Shown: positions 7,684 to 15,639 of the stretch, piece by piece
How positions within the stretch are numbered: the stretch's first letter is position 1
Layout: every line of letters starts with the position of its first letter
Origin: an uncultured Collinsella sp.
GTDB lineage: Bacteria > Actinomycetota > Coriobacteriia > Coriobacteriales > Coriobacteriaceae
Assembly: GCA_900752215.1 (NCBI GenBank)
Contig: CAADUO010000032.1
Span: forward strand, 1 to 23,884
Length of the DNA stretch: 23,884 nt
Reading direction: 5' to 3'
The notes under the pieces: model-generated
Told to the model about the DNA's origin: nothing
Databases searched by the model: none
Seen by the model: only the letters and a program-made list of their open reading frames with translations
Made by a program: the position numbers and the translations under genes

Positions 7684-8646
7684 ATGTCCGAAACCGGTCT
7701 GCTGCCGGCATATTTGATCGTCGGTACCGACGGAGTCAAGCGTGACCACGCCGTCTCGCGTATGAAGGCGCGTCTGGAAAAGACGGGCATGGTCGAGTTC
7801 AACCTCGACGAGCGAGATATGACCAAAGAGCCCGATATCGAATCGATTATCGGATCGCTCAACACCTTTCCCATGGGCAGCGAGTTTCGCCTGGTAATCC
7901 TTGACGGCTGCTCAAAACTTGCCAAAGCGATCTCCGAGCCGCTTGTCGAGTATCTGGCGAGTCCCAGCCCCACGACGGTTTGCCTCATAATCGCCGATTC
8001 GCTTGCCAAGAACACGCGCCTGTACAAGGCAATCGCCAAGATTGACAAGAAGGCCGTGATCGACTGTTCGGGCACCAAGCGCTGGGAGCTCCCGCGCCGC
8101 GTGCAGCAGATGGCGACACAGCACGGAAAGTCCATCTCGACGGCGGCCGCCGAGGAGCTCGTTTCGCGCTCGGGCGAGAACACCCGCATGCTCGATAACG
8201 ACTTGGCCAAGCTTGCCCAGATGGTCGAGGCGCCGCAAATTGAGCTTTCCGATGTGGAGCGCTGGATCGTGCGCACGGCCGAAGTTCAGCCCTGGGACTT
8301 TCTCAATGCGGTCTCGGCCCGTGACATGCGCCGCTCGCTTGAGCTCTTCAATCTACTGCCCGCCAAGAGTTACGTGTGGACTTACACATTACTGTGCGGG
8401 CGTATTCGCGAGCTTATCGTTGCCAAGGCGCTCGATGCGCGTGGGCAGGGGCGTGAGCTTGCCGCGACACTGAAGCTTCAGGCCTGGCAGGTCAAAAATC
8501 ACCTTACCTGGGCACGCCGTTTTTCCATGACCGAGCTGGTTGCCGCGCTCGAGGGTGCCGTTGATGTGGAGCTTGCGCTCAAGGGTTCGGCCGATTCGGA
8601 GGCCGCGCTTTTGCTCTGGATTACGAACATCTTGAGAAAATCGTGA
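7684..8646 (+). CDS. holA: DNA polymerase III delta subunit
   Basis: 320 residues. HolA is part of the clamp loader that places the beta clamp on DNA. The N-terminal PAYLIVGTDGVKRDHAVSRM resembles the delta-subunit start. The middle has SRSGENTRMLDNDLAKLAQM, a typical HolA lid-domain motif, and the C-terminal helical domain ends with DSEAALLLWITNILRKS. As expected for delta there is no Walker A motif. ATG 7684 is preceded by AGGGGAG at 7673-7679. The comEC-holA-rpsT order is widely conserved in Gram-positives, which supports the call for this weakly conserved family. Confidence 0.9.
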   Translation: MSETGLLPAYLIVGTDGVKRDHAVSRMKARLEKTGMVEFNLDERDMTKEPDIESIIGSLNTFPMGSEFRLVILDGCSKLAKAISEPLVEYLASPSPTTVCLIIADSLAKNTRLYKAIAKIDKKAVIDCSGTKRWELPRRVQQMATQHGKSISTAAAEELVSRSGENTRMLDNDLAKLAQMVEAPQIELSDVERWIVRTAEVQPWDFLNAVSARDMRRSLELFNLLPAKSYVWTYTLLCGRIRELIVAKALDARGQGRELAATLKLQAWQVKNHLTWARRFSMTELVAALEGAVDVELALKGSADSEAALLLWITNILRKS

Positions 8647-8695
8647 TGATACCTGCCTATTTGACAAATTCGTTCTATCCCTTTGAGGGGGAGCG

Positions 8696-8704
8696 TGCTA
8701 TAGT
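8696..8704 (+). promoter_or_regulatory. Candidate extended -10 promoter of rpsT
   Basis: TGC TATAGT forms a good extended -10. It predicts a transcript start near 8711 and a leader of about 69 nt. A perfect TTGACA lies at 8661-8666, but 32 nt upstream, too far for a normal pair, so the extended -10 probably carries recognition. Confidence 0.5.
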
Positions 8705-8715
8705 AGGCGCTTGCA

Positions 8716-8774
8716 TGACCTCACCGTGTCTCAGAGGTGTCATACATTTTTTGCAAGGAACTCGAAAGGAACTC
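8716..8774 (+). promoter_or_regulatory. Structured rpsT leader with duplicated Shine-Dalgarno-like repeat
   Basis: ATGACCTC (from 8716) can pair with GAGGTGTCAT across an 11-nt loop with a 2-nt bulge. Then AAGGAACTC occurs twice (8755-8763 and 8766-8774, period 11). Only the second copy is well placed for the GTG start at 8780. Many S20 genes are autoregulated at translation; that this leader does so is inference. Confidence 0.35.
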
Positions 8775-8779
8775 CAGAA

Positions 8780-9046
8780 GTGGCAAACATCAAGTCTCAG
8801 AAGAAGCGTATCCGCACCAATGAGGCAGCTCGCATGCGTAACAAGGCTGTCAAGTCCGAGCTCAAGACGCTGACCAAGCACGTCCAGTCCGCTGTCGCCG
8901 AGGGCGACGCCGAGAAGGCCCAGGCTGCCCTCAAGACCGTCACCAAGCGTCTCGACATGGCTGCCGCCAAGCATGTCATCCACAAGAACCAGGCTTCCAA
9001 CCGCAAGTCCGGTCTTGCCAAGCTCGTGAACAGCATCAACGCCTAA
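8780..9046 (+). CDS. rpsT: 30S ribosomal protein S20
   Basis: 88 residues, highly basic and helical, with the standard S20 opening MANIKSQKKRIRTNEAAR and later ASNRKSGLAKLVNSINA. S20 is a primary binder of 16S rRNA in the small subunit. The open frame extends upstream, but GTG at 8780 gives the exact family start and has AAGGA about 9 nt before it. The gene is monocistronic in layout: a candidate promoter upstream and a strong terminator 35 nt downstream. Confidence 0.97.
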   Translation: MANIKSQKKRIRTNEAARMRNKAVKSELKTLTKHVQSAVAEGDAEKAQAALKTVTKRLDMAAAKHVIHKNQASNRKSGLAKLVNSINA

Positions 9047-9080
9047 GTTGTAAATTTCACACCACACAGATTACGCGCAT

Positions 9081-9117
9081 AAATGGAGCCTGTTTTATGG
9101 AACAGGCTCCATTTTTT
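9081..9117 (+). terminator. Intrinsic terminator after rpsT
   Basis: A perfect 14-bp stem, AAATGGAGCCTGTT (9081-9094) with AACAGGCTCCATTT (9101-9114), has a 6-nt loop and a run of six T at 9112-9117. It separates rpsT from lepA. Confidence 0.95.
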
Positions 9118-9119
9118 GT

Positions 9120-9143
9120 ACCGCTCGGGTAAGATAGTCCGCA
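9120..9143 (+). promoter_or_regulatory. Candidate promoter giving a leaderless lepA mRNA
   Basis: CCGCTCGGGTA (9121-9131) runs into TAAGAT (9130-9135), a -10-like hexamer. Seven nucleotides after it comes the lepA ATG (9143), and no Shine-Dalgarno sequence lies between. The same CCGCTCGGGTA string precedes the -10-like TAGAAT of the J-domain gene at 13240-13254. No -35 is recognisable; the terminator of rpsT occupies that area. Confidence 0.45.
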
Positions 9144-10954
9144 TGAATACTTCAATTGACATTTCCCACATCCGCAACTTCTCGATCGTTGCGCACATCG
9201 ACCATGGCAAGTCCACGATCAGTGACCGTATCCTCGAGCTCACCCATACCGTCGACGAGCGCGACATGGAGTCGCAGCTGCTCGACACCATGGATATCGA
9301 GCGCGAGCGCGGCATCACGATCAAGTCCAATGCCGTTCGCGTTTCCTATGACGCCGACGATGGCGAGACGTATCAGTTCAACCTGATCGATACACCGGGC
9401 CACGTGGACTTTACCTATGAGGTCTCGCGTTCGCTGGCCGCCTGCGAGGGCGCGGTGCTCGTCGTCGACGCCACGCAGGGTGTCGAGGCACAGACCGTCT
9501 CCAACGCGACGCTCGCCATGAACGCCAACCTGGATATCGTGCCCGCCATCAACAAGATTGACCTTCCCTCTGCACACCCCGACGAGGTTAAGACCGAGAT
9601 CGAGGATGACCTGGCGATTCCTGCCGACGATGCCGTATGCGTATCGGGCAAGACCGGCGAGGGCATTCACGATTTGCTGGAGTCCATTGTCTTTTTGATC
9701 TCACCGCCCAAGGGCGATGCGAACGCGCCGCTTAAGGCACTTATTCTGGATTCGTACTTCGATGAGTACCGCGGCGTCGTCGCCACGGTCCGCGTCTTTG
9801 ACGGCTCCATTAAAAAGGGCGATACCCTTCGCATGATGCAGGCTGAGGGCGACTTTTTGGTCGATGGCGTGGGCGTCAAGCGCCCTGCCGAGACTCCGGT
9901 CGACGCTCTGACGGTCGGCGAGGTGGGCTATGTGGTCACGGGTCTGAAGGACCCCGAGGCCGTGCGCGTGGGCGATACCCTCACGTGGGCGTCGAATCCC
10001 TGCCCCGAGCCGCTTCCCGGCTACCGCGAGGCCAAGCCCATGGTCTACACGGGCCTGTTCCCGATCGACAACAAGGATTACGAGAACCTGCGCGACGCTC
10101 TCGATAAGCTGCATGTCAACGACCCGTCGTTGGTGTGGGAGCCCGAGACCTCGGTGGCGCTCGGCTTTGGTTTCCGCGTGGGCTTCTTGGGCCTGCTGCA
10201 TATGGAGGTCGTCAAGGAGCGCCTGGAGCGCGAGTTCAACCTGGACCTTATTGCCACGAGTCCCTCGGTCGACTATCACGTTTACAAGACCGACGGTGAG
10301 ATGATTGATGTCCGCAGCCCGCAGGATCTGCCCGAGGCTACGCGCATCGAGCGCATCGAGGAGCCCTACCTCAAGGCCAAGATTATCTGCCCGCCCGAGT
10401 ATACGGGTGCCGTCATGCAGCTCGCTATCGAGCACCGCGGCGTTACGACCGATATGATCCACCTGACGAGCAAATCGGTCGAGATGCGCTTCGACATGCC
10501 GCTCGCCGAGCTCATCTTGGACTTCTTTGACCAGCTCAAGAGTCGCACCAAGGGCTATGCCTCGCTTGACTATGAGTTCAACGAGTACCGTCCCTCCGAG
10601 CTCGTCAAGCTCGATATCCTGCTTTCGGGTGACGAGGTGGACGCGCTGTCGTTTATCGTCCACAAGGACAAGGCCTATGGCCTGGCCCGCGGTCTGTGCG
10701 ACAAGCTCAAGGAAATCATTCCGCGCCAGCTGTTCGAGGTGCCTATTCAGGGTGCCATCGGTAACAAGATCATTGCCCGCTCTACCGTCAAGGCGCGCCG
10801 CAAGGACGTTTTGGCCAAGTGCTATGGCGGCGATATCTCGCGTAAGCGCAAGCTGCTCGAGAAGCAGAAAGAGGGCAAGAAGCGCATGAAGGCCATCGGT
10901 TCGGTCGAGGTCCCGCAGGAGGCCTTTATGGCGATCCTCAAGGTGGACGAGTAG
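9143..10954 (+). CDS. lepA: Elongation factor 4 (LepA) translational GTPase
   Basis: 603 residues, normal length. LepA is a ribosome-associated GTPase implicated in initiation, ribosome assembly and back-translocation. G1 AHIDHGKST (17-25), RGITIKS (G2 region), G3 DTPGHVDF (83-90) and G4 NKID (137-140) are all present. EF-G-like domains follow, then the LepA-specific C-terminal domain ending KRMKAIGSVEVPQEAFMAIL. The frame is open from 9083, inside the rpsT terminator; ATG 9143 matches the family start (RNFSIVAHIDHGKST). There is no ribosome-binding site, consistent with leaderless translation. dusB follows after 5 nt. Confidence 0.97.
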   Translation: MNTSIDISHIRNFSIVAHIDHGKSTISDRILELTHTVDERDMESQLLDTMDIERERGITIKSNAVRVSYDADDGETYQFNLIDTPGHVDFTYEVSRSLAACEGAVLVVDATQGVEAQTVSNATLAMNANLDIVPAINKIDLPSAHPDEVKTEIEDDLAIPADDAVCVSGKTGEGIHDLLESIVFLISPPKGDANAPLKALILDSYFDEYRGVVATVRVFDGSIKKGDTLRMMQAEGDFLVDGVGVKRPAETPVDALTVGEVGYVVTGLKDPEAVRVGDTLTWASNPCPEPLPGYREAKPMVYTGLFPIDNKDYENLRDALDKLHVNDPSLVWEPETSVALGFGFRVGFLGLLHMEVVKERLEREFNLDLIATSPSVDYHVYKTDGEMIDVRSPQDLPEATRIERIEEPYLKAKIICPPEYTGAVMQLAIEHRGVTTDMIHLTSKSVEMRFDMPLAELILDFFDQLKSRTKGYASLDYEFNEYRPSELVKLDILLSGDEVDALSFIVHKDKAYGLARGLCDKLKEIIPRQLFEVPIQGAIGNKIIARSTVKARRKDVLAKCYGGDISRKRKLLEKQKEGKKRMKAIGSVEVPQEAFMAILKVDE

Positions 10955-10959
10955 GTTCC

Positions 10960-12003
10960 ATGGCGCTTTCTGAATATAGTACGCGGCTGCTGGGTGCCTA
11001 TGCCGAGCAGCCGTTCCTTATGGCTCCCATGGCTGGCGTGACCGACCCGGCCTATCGCATCATGTGCCGTCGCCGCGGTGCCCATCTTGCCTACAGCGAG
11101 ATGGTGAGCGTGGCGGGTCTTGCCTATGCCAGCAATAAGACGTGGCGTCTGGTGCTGCCTGCCGATGAGGAGCAGCAGATCTGCGTGCAGCTCTTTGGCT
11201 CCAAGCCCGATCAGTTTGCGAGTGCCGTCGCTGCCGTCGAGGAACGCGTGGGCGATCGCCTGTCGCTGATCGACATCAACATGGCCTGCCCGGCTCGTAA
11301 GGTCGTCACCAAGGGCGAGGGCTCGGCGCTTATGCGTACGCCCGAGCTGGCCGAGCAGATCGTCGAGGCGGCGGTCGGCGCGGCGCACGTGCCCGTGACC
11401 GTCAAGATTCGCAAAGGTTTTTATGCCGAGGATCGCAATGCCGCGACATTCGCCCAGATGCTTGAGGGTGCAGGGGCTGCCGCAGTCGCCGTGCATGGTC
11501 GCTGTGCCACGCAGCTCTATACGGGTCAGGCCGATTGGTCGGTCGTCGATGAGGTGGCCGACGCCGTCGAGATTCCTGTGATCGGTTCGGGCGATGTTTT
11601 CTCGGCCGAGGATGCCGCGGAGCATCTGCAAAGCTCGGGTGCCAGCGCGGTGTTCATCGCGCGCGGTATCTATGGTAACCCCTGGGTGTTCGGCGATGCC
11701 CGCGCCCTTGCGCTCGATGGCACGCCGGTACCGGTGCGTAGCTCGGTCGAGCGACTGGGCGCCCTGCGCGAGCACCTGACGCTCACGCACGAGCTGTTGC
11801 CGCTCATGTCGCGTGCCCGTACGTACGCGAGTTGGTATTTAAAGGGCATGCCCCATGCTGCGGCCTGGCGCGCCCAGGTGGTGCGCTGCTCCACGTACGA
11901 GGAGTTCATGGCATTGGTCGATGATATCGAGCGCGATGTGGTGGCCTGCGAGGCCGCACTTGCCGCCGGCGAGTCGGTGCCCGCGCATCCGCTGGAGGCC
12001 TAA
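10960..12003 (+). CDS. dusB: tRNA-dihydrouridine synthase, DusB-like
   Basis: 347 residues. An FMN-dependent enzyme that reduces specific uridines in tRNA to dihydrouridine. The opening FLMAPMAGVTDPAYR, the QLFGSKPDQF strand and the catalytic NMACPARKV segment with Cys110 identify the Dus family. So do VKIRKGF, AVHGRCATQLYTGQADW and the phosphate-binding region around GSGDVFS and ARGIYGNPW. The position between lepA and hemW is unusual, but spacing is tight (5 nt from lepA, 2 nt to hemW), so these three form one operon. The exact subclass (DusB rather than another Dus) is inferred from overall similarity. Confidence 0.93.
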   Translation: MALSEYSTRLLGAYAEQPFLMAPMAGVTDPAYRIMCRRRGAHLAYSEMVSVAGLAYASNKTWRLVLPADEEQQICVQLFGSKPDQFASAVAAVEERVGDRLSLIDINMACPARKVVTKGEGSALMRTPELAEQIVEAAVGAAHVPVTVKIRKGFYAEDRNAATFAQMLEGAGAAAVAVHGRCATQLYTGQADWSVVDEVADAVEIPVIGSGDVFSAEDAAEHLQSSGASAVFIARGIYGNPWVFGDARALALDGTPVPVRSSVERLGALREHLTLTHELLPLMSRARTYASWYLKGMPHAAAWRAQVVRCSTYEEFMALVDDIERDVVACEAALAAGESVPAHPLEA

Positions 12004-12005
12004 GG

Positions 12006-13238
12006 GTGGCCGTTACCGCGCTGTACATGCACGTGCCGTTTTGCGCCCAAAAGTGCCGGTACTGCGACTTTGACTCGCGCAGTTTTGCTCCGTGCGACCT
12101 GAGCGCTGCGCTCGATGCCTATTTTGAGCAGTTGTATGCGCGCCTTGATGCCTTTGGAGACGTCGGGGCGCTTGCGCAGATCCGTACCGTCTATGTTGGC
12201 GGCGGCACGCCGTCGCTGGCGGGGGAGCGCCTGGTAGAACTTGCCCGACGTATCTCTGCGTGGTGCAAGCCCGTTGAGTTTACCTGCGAGGCCAATCCTG
12301 AGTCGCTGACCGCCGAGCTTACCGCTGCGCTTGCCAAGGTTGGTGTCACACGCGTCTCTCTGGGCGTGCAAACGCTCGATAACGCCGAACTTACCGCCAT
12401 CGGTCGCATTCACGATGCCGATCGGGCGCTCGCTGCCATCACGATGGTTAAGGACGCAGGGCTCGATGTGTCCTGCGACCTGATGTGTGGCCTTCCCGGG
12501 CAGACCGCCGTAAGCTGGCAGCGCACGCTCGATGGCGTGTTGGCGGCGGCGCCGCATCACGTATCGGTGTACCCGCTCACGCTTGAGGAGGGCACGCCGC
12601 TCTACCGCATGGCGTGTCGCGACGAGTCGCTCGAGCCCGACGAGGATTTTCAGGCTGCATGCATGGATGCGGCGCGCGAGCGCCTGGGTGCGGCCGGCTA
12701 TCACCCGTATGAGGTGGCAAGCTACGCGCTCGACGGCCATGAGTGTGCCCACAACATTGCCTATTGGACCGGACAGGGCTATCTGGGCTTGGGTCGCTCT
12801 GCCGCCGGTATGCTCGACGCCGAGGATTTCGATCGCCTGGCCGGGCTGTTTCCCGACGTGCCCGCTCGCGGCGATGCATATCGCGTGCGCTTGGTGCAAC
12901 GCGACGATGCCGCGACGACGTTTGATGCCGAGTATCTGTCGCAGCGCGAGGCTGTGGCCGAGGATTTGATGCTCGCCTGCCGCATGACGCGTGGCATTGG
13001 GCCCGACCTGTTGGTTCGCTCGGCAAACGTGATCGCTGCAGATGAGTTGGCGGCGACCTGTGACCGTGCGCTCGAGTTGGGCCTTGCCACTTGGGTGCCC
13101 GATGGCGTTGAGGGGCTTGCGGAGCGCGTCGCCTCGAAAGACGTTATCGCAGGTCGCGTCCGTGCTCGTTTGGCGCCCAGCCACTTGGGCTGGCTCGATG
13201 GAAATGTGCTGTTCGAGCTGTTTTGGGGTCTAGCCTAG
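12006..13238 (+). CDS. hemW: Radical SAM heme chaperone HemW (HemN-like)
   Basis: 410 residues. The radical SAM cluster motif CAQKCRYC supplies Cys13, Cys17 and Cys20, followed by VGGGTPS (64-70), SLGVQTLDNAEL, GRIHDADRA and CDLMCGLPGQT. These are typical of HemW, often annotated as oxygen-independent coproporphyrinogen oxidase. HemW is now regarded as a heme-inserting protein, whereas true HemN has a further N-terminal cysteine and residues for a second SAM. The lepA-hemW linkage is common in Gram-positives. GTG at 12006 lies 2 nt after the dusB stop. No hrcA or grpE follows, although they often do in other bacteria. Confidence 0.93.
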   Translation: MAVTALYMHVPFCAQKCRYCDFDSRSFAPCDLSAALDAYFEQLYARLDAFGDVGALAQIRTVYVGGGTPSLAGERLVELARRISAWCKPVEFTCEANPESLTAELTAALAKVGVTRVSLGVQTLDNAELTAIGRIHDADRALAAITMVKDAGLDVSCDLMCGLPGQTAVSWQRTLDGVLAAAPHHVSVYPLTLEEGTPLYRMACRDESLEPDEDFQAACMDAARERLGAAGYHPYEVASYALDGHECAHNIAYWTGQGYLGLGRSAAGMLDAEDFDRLAGLFPDVPARGDAYRVRLVQRDDAATTFDAEYLSQREAVAEDLMLACRMTRGIGPDLLVRSANVIAADELAATCDRALELGLATWVPDGVEGLAERVASKDVIAGRVRARLAPSHLGWLDGNVLFELFWGLA

Positions 13239-13239
13239 G

Positions 13240-13254
13240 CCGCTCGGGTAGAAT
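13240..13254 (+). promoter_or_regulatory. Candidate promoter of the J-domain/membrane gene
   Basis: CCGCTCGGGTA followed by a -10-like TAGAAT (13249-13254). The 11-nt string is identical to the one in front of lepA. The predicted start near 13262 leaves a 35-nt leader with AGGAGG at 13282-13287. No clear -35. I see no match to the HrcA/CIRCE inverted repeat here. Confidence 0.4.
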
Positions 13255-13296
13255 TACCGCAATATATACGCTGCTGTGAGCAGGAGGTTGCCGCGC

Positions 13297-14400
13297 ATGG
13301 CGACGATGAACGAAAAAGATTACTACGAGATTTTGGGTGTCTCCAAGGACGCCACCTCGCGTGATATACAGAAGGCCTTTCAGCAAAAGGCCCGCAAGCT
13401 CCATCCGGACGTCAACAAAGAACCGGATGCCGAGGAGAAGTTCAAAGAGGTTTCCGAGGCCTATGCTGTGCTTTCGGACGAGCAGAAGCGTGCGCGCTAC
13501 GACGCCATGCGCTCGGGCAATCCCTTCGCCGGCGCTCCTACGGCTTCTCCCTATGGCGGCGGCTACGCCGGTAGCGCGGGCTATGGCAATCCCTTTGAGG
13601 GCGGCTTTCCCTTTGGTGGCGCCTGGGGCCAGCCGCGTCGCGGGCAGGCTGCCTACAATCCCGAGAACGGCGCCAACGTGGTCGTCGATATCAAGCTCGA
13701 CGCCAAGGAGGCCAAGGGCGGTGCCCGCAAGACCGTCCGCTATACGCGCTTCGATACCTGTGGTCACTGCGGAGGTTCGGGTTCTGTTTCGTCCGAGCAT
13801 GCACATACTTGTCCGAGCTGCGGTGGTCGCGGCCACATCGACGTCGACCTGTCTTTCCTGTTTGGCGCCGGCACGTTTCAGTCGGTCTGCCCCGAGTGCG
13901 GCGGTTCCGGTAAGGTCGTCGCCGATCCCTGCCCCGATTGCGGCGGCAGCGGCCGTGTCCGTGTGACCTCCGAGCAGACGATTGAGTTTCCTGCCGGTAC
14001 GCACGATGGCGATGAGGTCCGTATTGGTGGCATGGGTCACGCCGGCACCAACGGTGCCTCGGGCGGCGATCTGGTCGGCCGCGCCCATGTCGAGGCCGAG
14101 CGTCTGGAAGGCAAGGCCCGTACCGGTTTTTACCTGATGGGCATCGTGGCGCCGTTTTTGGTGCTATCGGCCATCTCGGGCGTGTTCTCGGCCTTTGCCG
14201 TGATGTGCTTTATTCCGTTTGCCATGGGCCTGTTTATGGTGCTCTCGGATGGCGTGCTGCATCGCAGCCTGCTGTGGTGGAAGCGCGGCGCGATGCAGTT
14301 TGTCAACGGTTTTGCCAACGGATTTATGTTTGCGCTCGTGTCGGTTTGGTTTGCGAGCTGCTCGCAGCGTGCCATGCTTTCGCCTTACGGAATGCAATAA
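13297..14400 (+). CDS. Membrane-tailed DnaJ-like protein with J domain and zinc fingers
   Basis: 367 residues. Residues 1-70 are a J domain with an intact HPD (36-38), so it should stimulate an Hsp70. A Gly/Phe/Tyr-rich linker runs to about 120. Four CxxCxGxG zinc modules follow: CGHCGGSG (155-162), CPSCGGRG (172-179), CPECGGSG (198-205) and CPDCGGSG (212-219). A short piece of the first substrate domain follows (FPAGTHDGDEVRIGGMG). Then, instead of the second substrate and dimerisation domains, come hydrophobic segments at about 277-299, 300-318 and 336-355. Predicted to tether Hsp70 work to the membrane. ATG 13297 has AGGAGG 9 nt upstream; an upstream in-frame start would put that site inside the gene. 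A normal dnaJ follows 81 nt later, so this is a paralogue, not a broken copy. The function is inference. Confidence 0.88.
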   Translation: MATMNEKDYYEILGVSKDATSRDIQKAFQQKARKLHPDVNKEPDAEEKFKEVSEAYAVLSDEQKRARYDAMRSGNPFAGAPTASPYGGGYAGSAGYGNPFEGGFPFGGAWGQPRRGQAAYNPENGANVVVDIKLDAKEAKGGARKTVRYTRFDTCGHCGGSGSVSSEHAHTCPSCGGRGHIDVDLSFLFGAGTFQSVCPECGGSGKVVADPCPDCGGSGRVRVTSEQTIEFPAGTHDGDEVRIGGMGHAGTNGASGGDLVGRAHVEAERLEGKARTGFYLMGIVAPFLVLSAISGVFSAFAVMCFIPFAMGLFMVLSDGVLHRSLLWWKRGAMQFVNGFANGFMFALVSVWFASCSQRAMLSPYGMQ

Positions 14401-14481
14401 CATCAAACCCTCTGTTTGCGGCCGGCCCAGCTTGGGTATAGGACGCACTGTGACAATAATGAAAGTCGGAAGGATTCGGTC

Positions 14482-15630
14482 GTGTCGGAAAATAGGGATT
14501 ACTACGAGGTGCTTGGCGTCGACAAGGATGCCGACGCGCGGACGATTAAGCGCGCGTTTCTAAAGAAGGCCCGTACCGTACACCCGGACGTTTCGGACGA
14601 CCCCGAGGCCGAGGCCAAGTTCAAAGAGCTCAACGAGGCCTATTCCGTTCTTTCCGACGAGCAGAAGCGTGCTAACTACGACCGTTACGGCACCGCGGAC
14701 GGCCCCGGTGGCTCTGGCTATGTCGACATCAACGATATCTTTGGCGGCATGGGCATGGACGACCTGTTCTCGTCGTTCTTTGGCGGCGGTGCCGGCGGTG
14801 GCGCCCGAAATCGCCGTGAGCGTCGTCGCGGCCGCGATATGGCCATCTCCCTTTCGGTGACCCTTGAGGAGGCGGCACTCGGTTGCAAAAAGACGATCAG
14901 CTATGACCGCCTTGCCCCCTGCGAGGATTGCAACGGCACTGGTAGGGCCGAGGGCGCACAGGAAAAGCAGTGCAGCCGCTGCCACGGCACGGGCTATGTC
15001 ACGACGGTCCAGCGTTCGTTCCTAGGCCAGGTCCAGTCTTCTTCGCCCTGTCCCGACTGCCACGGCGAGGGCACGGTCATCGATCATCCCTGCGAGACCT
15101 GCGACGGTCAGGGTCGTACGCCTTCGCACGAAAAGATCGACATCGATATTCCCGCCGGTGTTTCGACCGGTCGCCAGCTGCGCGTGAGTGGCTTTGGCGA
15201 GGCCGGCCTTCGCGGTGAGCCCTCGGGCGACCTGATCGTCAACGTGCGTGTCGCCGACCACGAGCGTTTTAAGCGTAATGGCGATGACCTGTACTTGGTG
15301 AGCGATATCTCGATTGCGCAGGCCGCGCTCGGTTGCGAGATCGAGGTCGAGGGCATTATGCCTGACGAGGTCGTCAAGGTGACGGTTCCCGCCGGCACAC
15401 AGTACGGTGACACCGTGAGCGTCAACAATTACGGCATGCCGCGTATCGGCGGTGGCGGTTCGCGCGGTCGTCTGATCGTGCAGATGCGCGTGGTCGTCCC
15501 CACGAACCTTTCCAACAAACAGCGCGAGCTGCTTCGCGCCTTTGCCGACGAGATGGGCGATGACGTCGCATCCGGTAAGAAATCCGTGACCGATCGCATC
15601 AAGAGCGCTCTCGACGACATCCTCGATTAA
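14482..15630 (+). CDS. dnaJ: Chaperone protein DnaJ (canonical)
   Basis: 382 residues, full type I DnaJ: J domain with HPD at 34-36, Gly/Phe region (about 86-107), and a basic RNRRERRRG linker. Four zinc modules follow: CEDCNGTG (147-154), CSRCHGTG (164-171), CPDCHGEG (190-197) and CETCDGQG (204-211). Both C-terminal substrate domains are present, ending near NKQRELLRAFADEMGDD. It delivers substrates to DnaK and stimulates its ATPase. GTG 14482 is preceded by GGAAGGA with about 7-nt spacing; the frame extends upstream to 14416 without family similarity. mtaB follows after 9 nt. The 81-nt gap before it contains a CTTGGGTATAGG string resembling the promoter strings near lepA and 13240, but no certain promoter. 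Confidence 0.96.
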   Translation: MSENRDYYEVLGVDKDADARTIKRAFLKKARTVHPDVSDDPEAEAKFKELNEAYSVLSDEQKRANYDRYGTADGPGGSGYVDINDIFGGMGMDDLFSSFFGGGAGGGARNRRERRRGRDMAISLSVTLEEAALGCKKTISYDRLAPCEDCNGTGRAEGAQEKQCSRCHGTGYVTTVQRSFLGQVQSSSPCPDCHGEGTVIDHPCETCDGQGRTPSHEKIDIDIPAGVSTGRQLRVSGFGEAGLRGEPSGDLIVNVRVADHERFKRNGDDLYLVSDISIAQAALGCEIEVEGIMPDEVVKVTVPAGTQYGDTVSVNNYGMPRIGGGGSRGRLIVQMRVVVPTNLSNKQRELLRAFADEMGDDVASGKKSVTDRIKSALDDILD

Positions 15631-15639
15631 GGAGCCCGC

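Noticed and set aside
8661..8704. TTGACA and TATAGT upstream of rpsT as a classical -35/-10 pair
   Set aside because: The 32-nt spacing is far outside the usable range; only the extended -10 was kept.
9083..9142. Upstream in-frame ATG of lepA at 9083
   Set aside because: It lies in the rpsT terminator stem, has no family similarity, and LepA proteins begin near the 9143 start.
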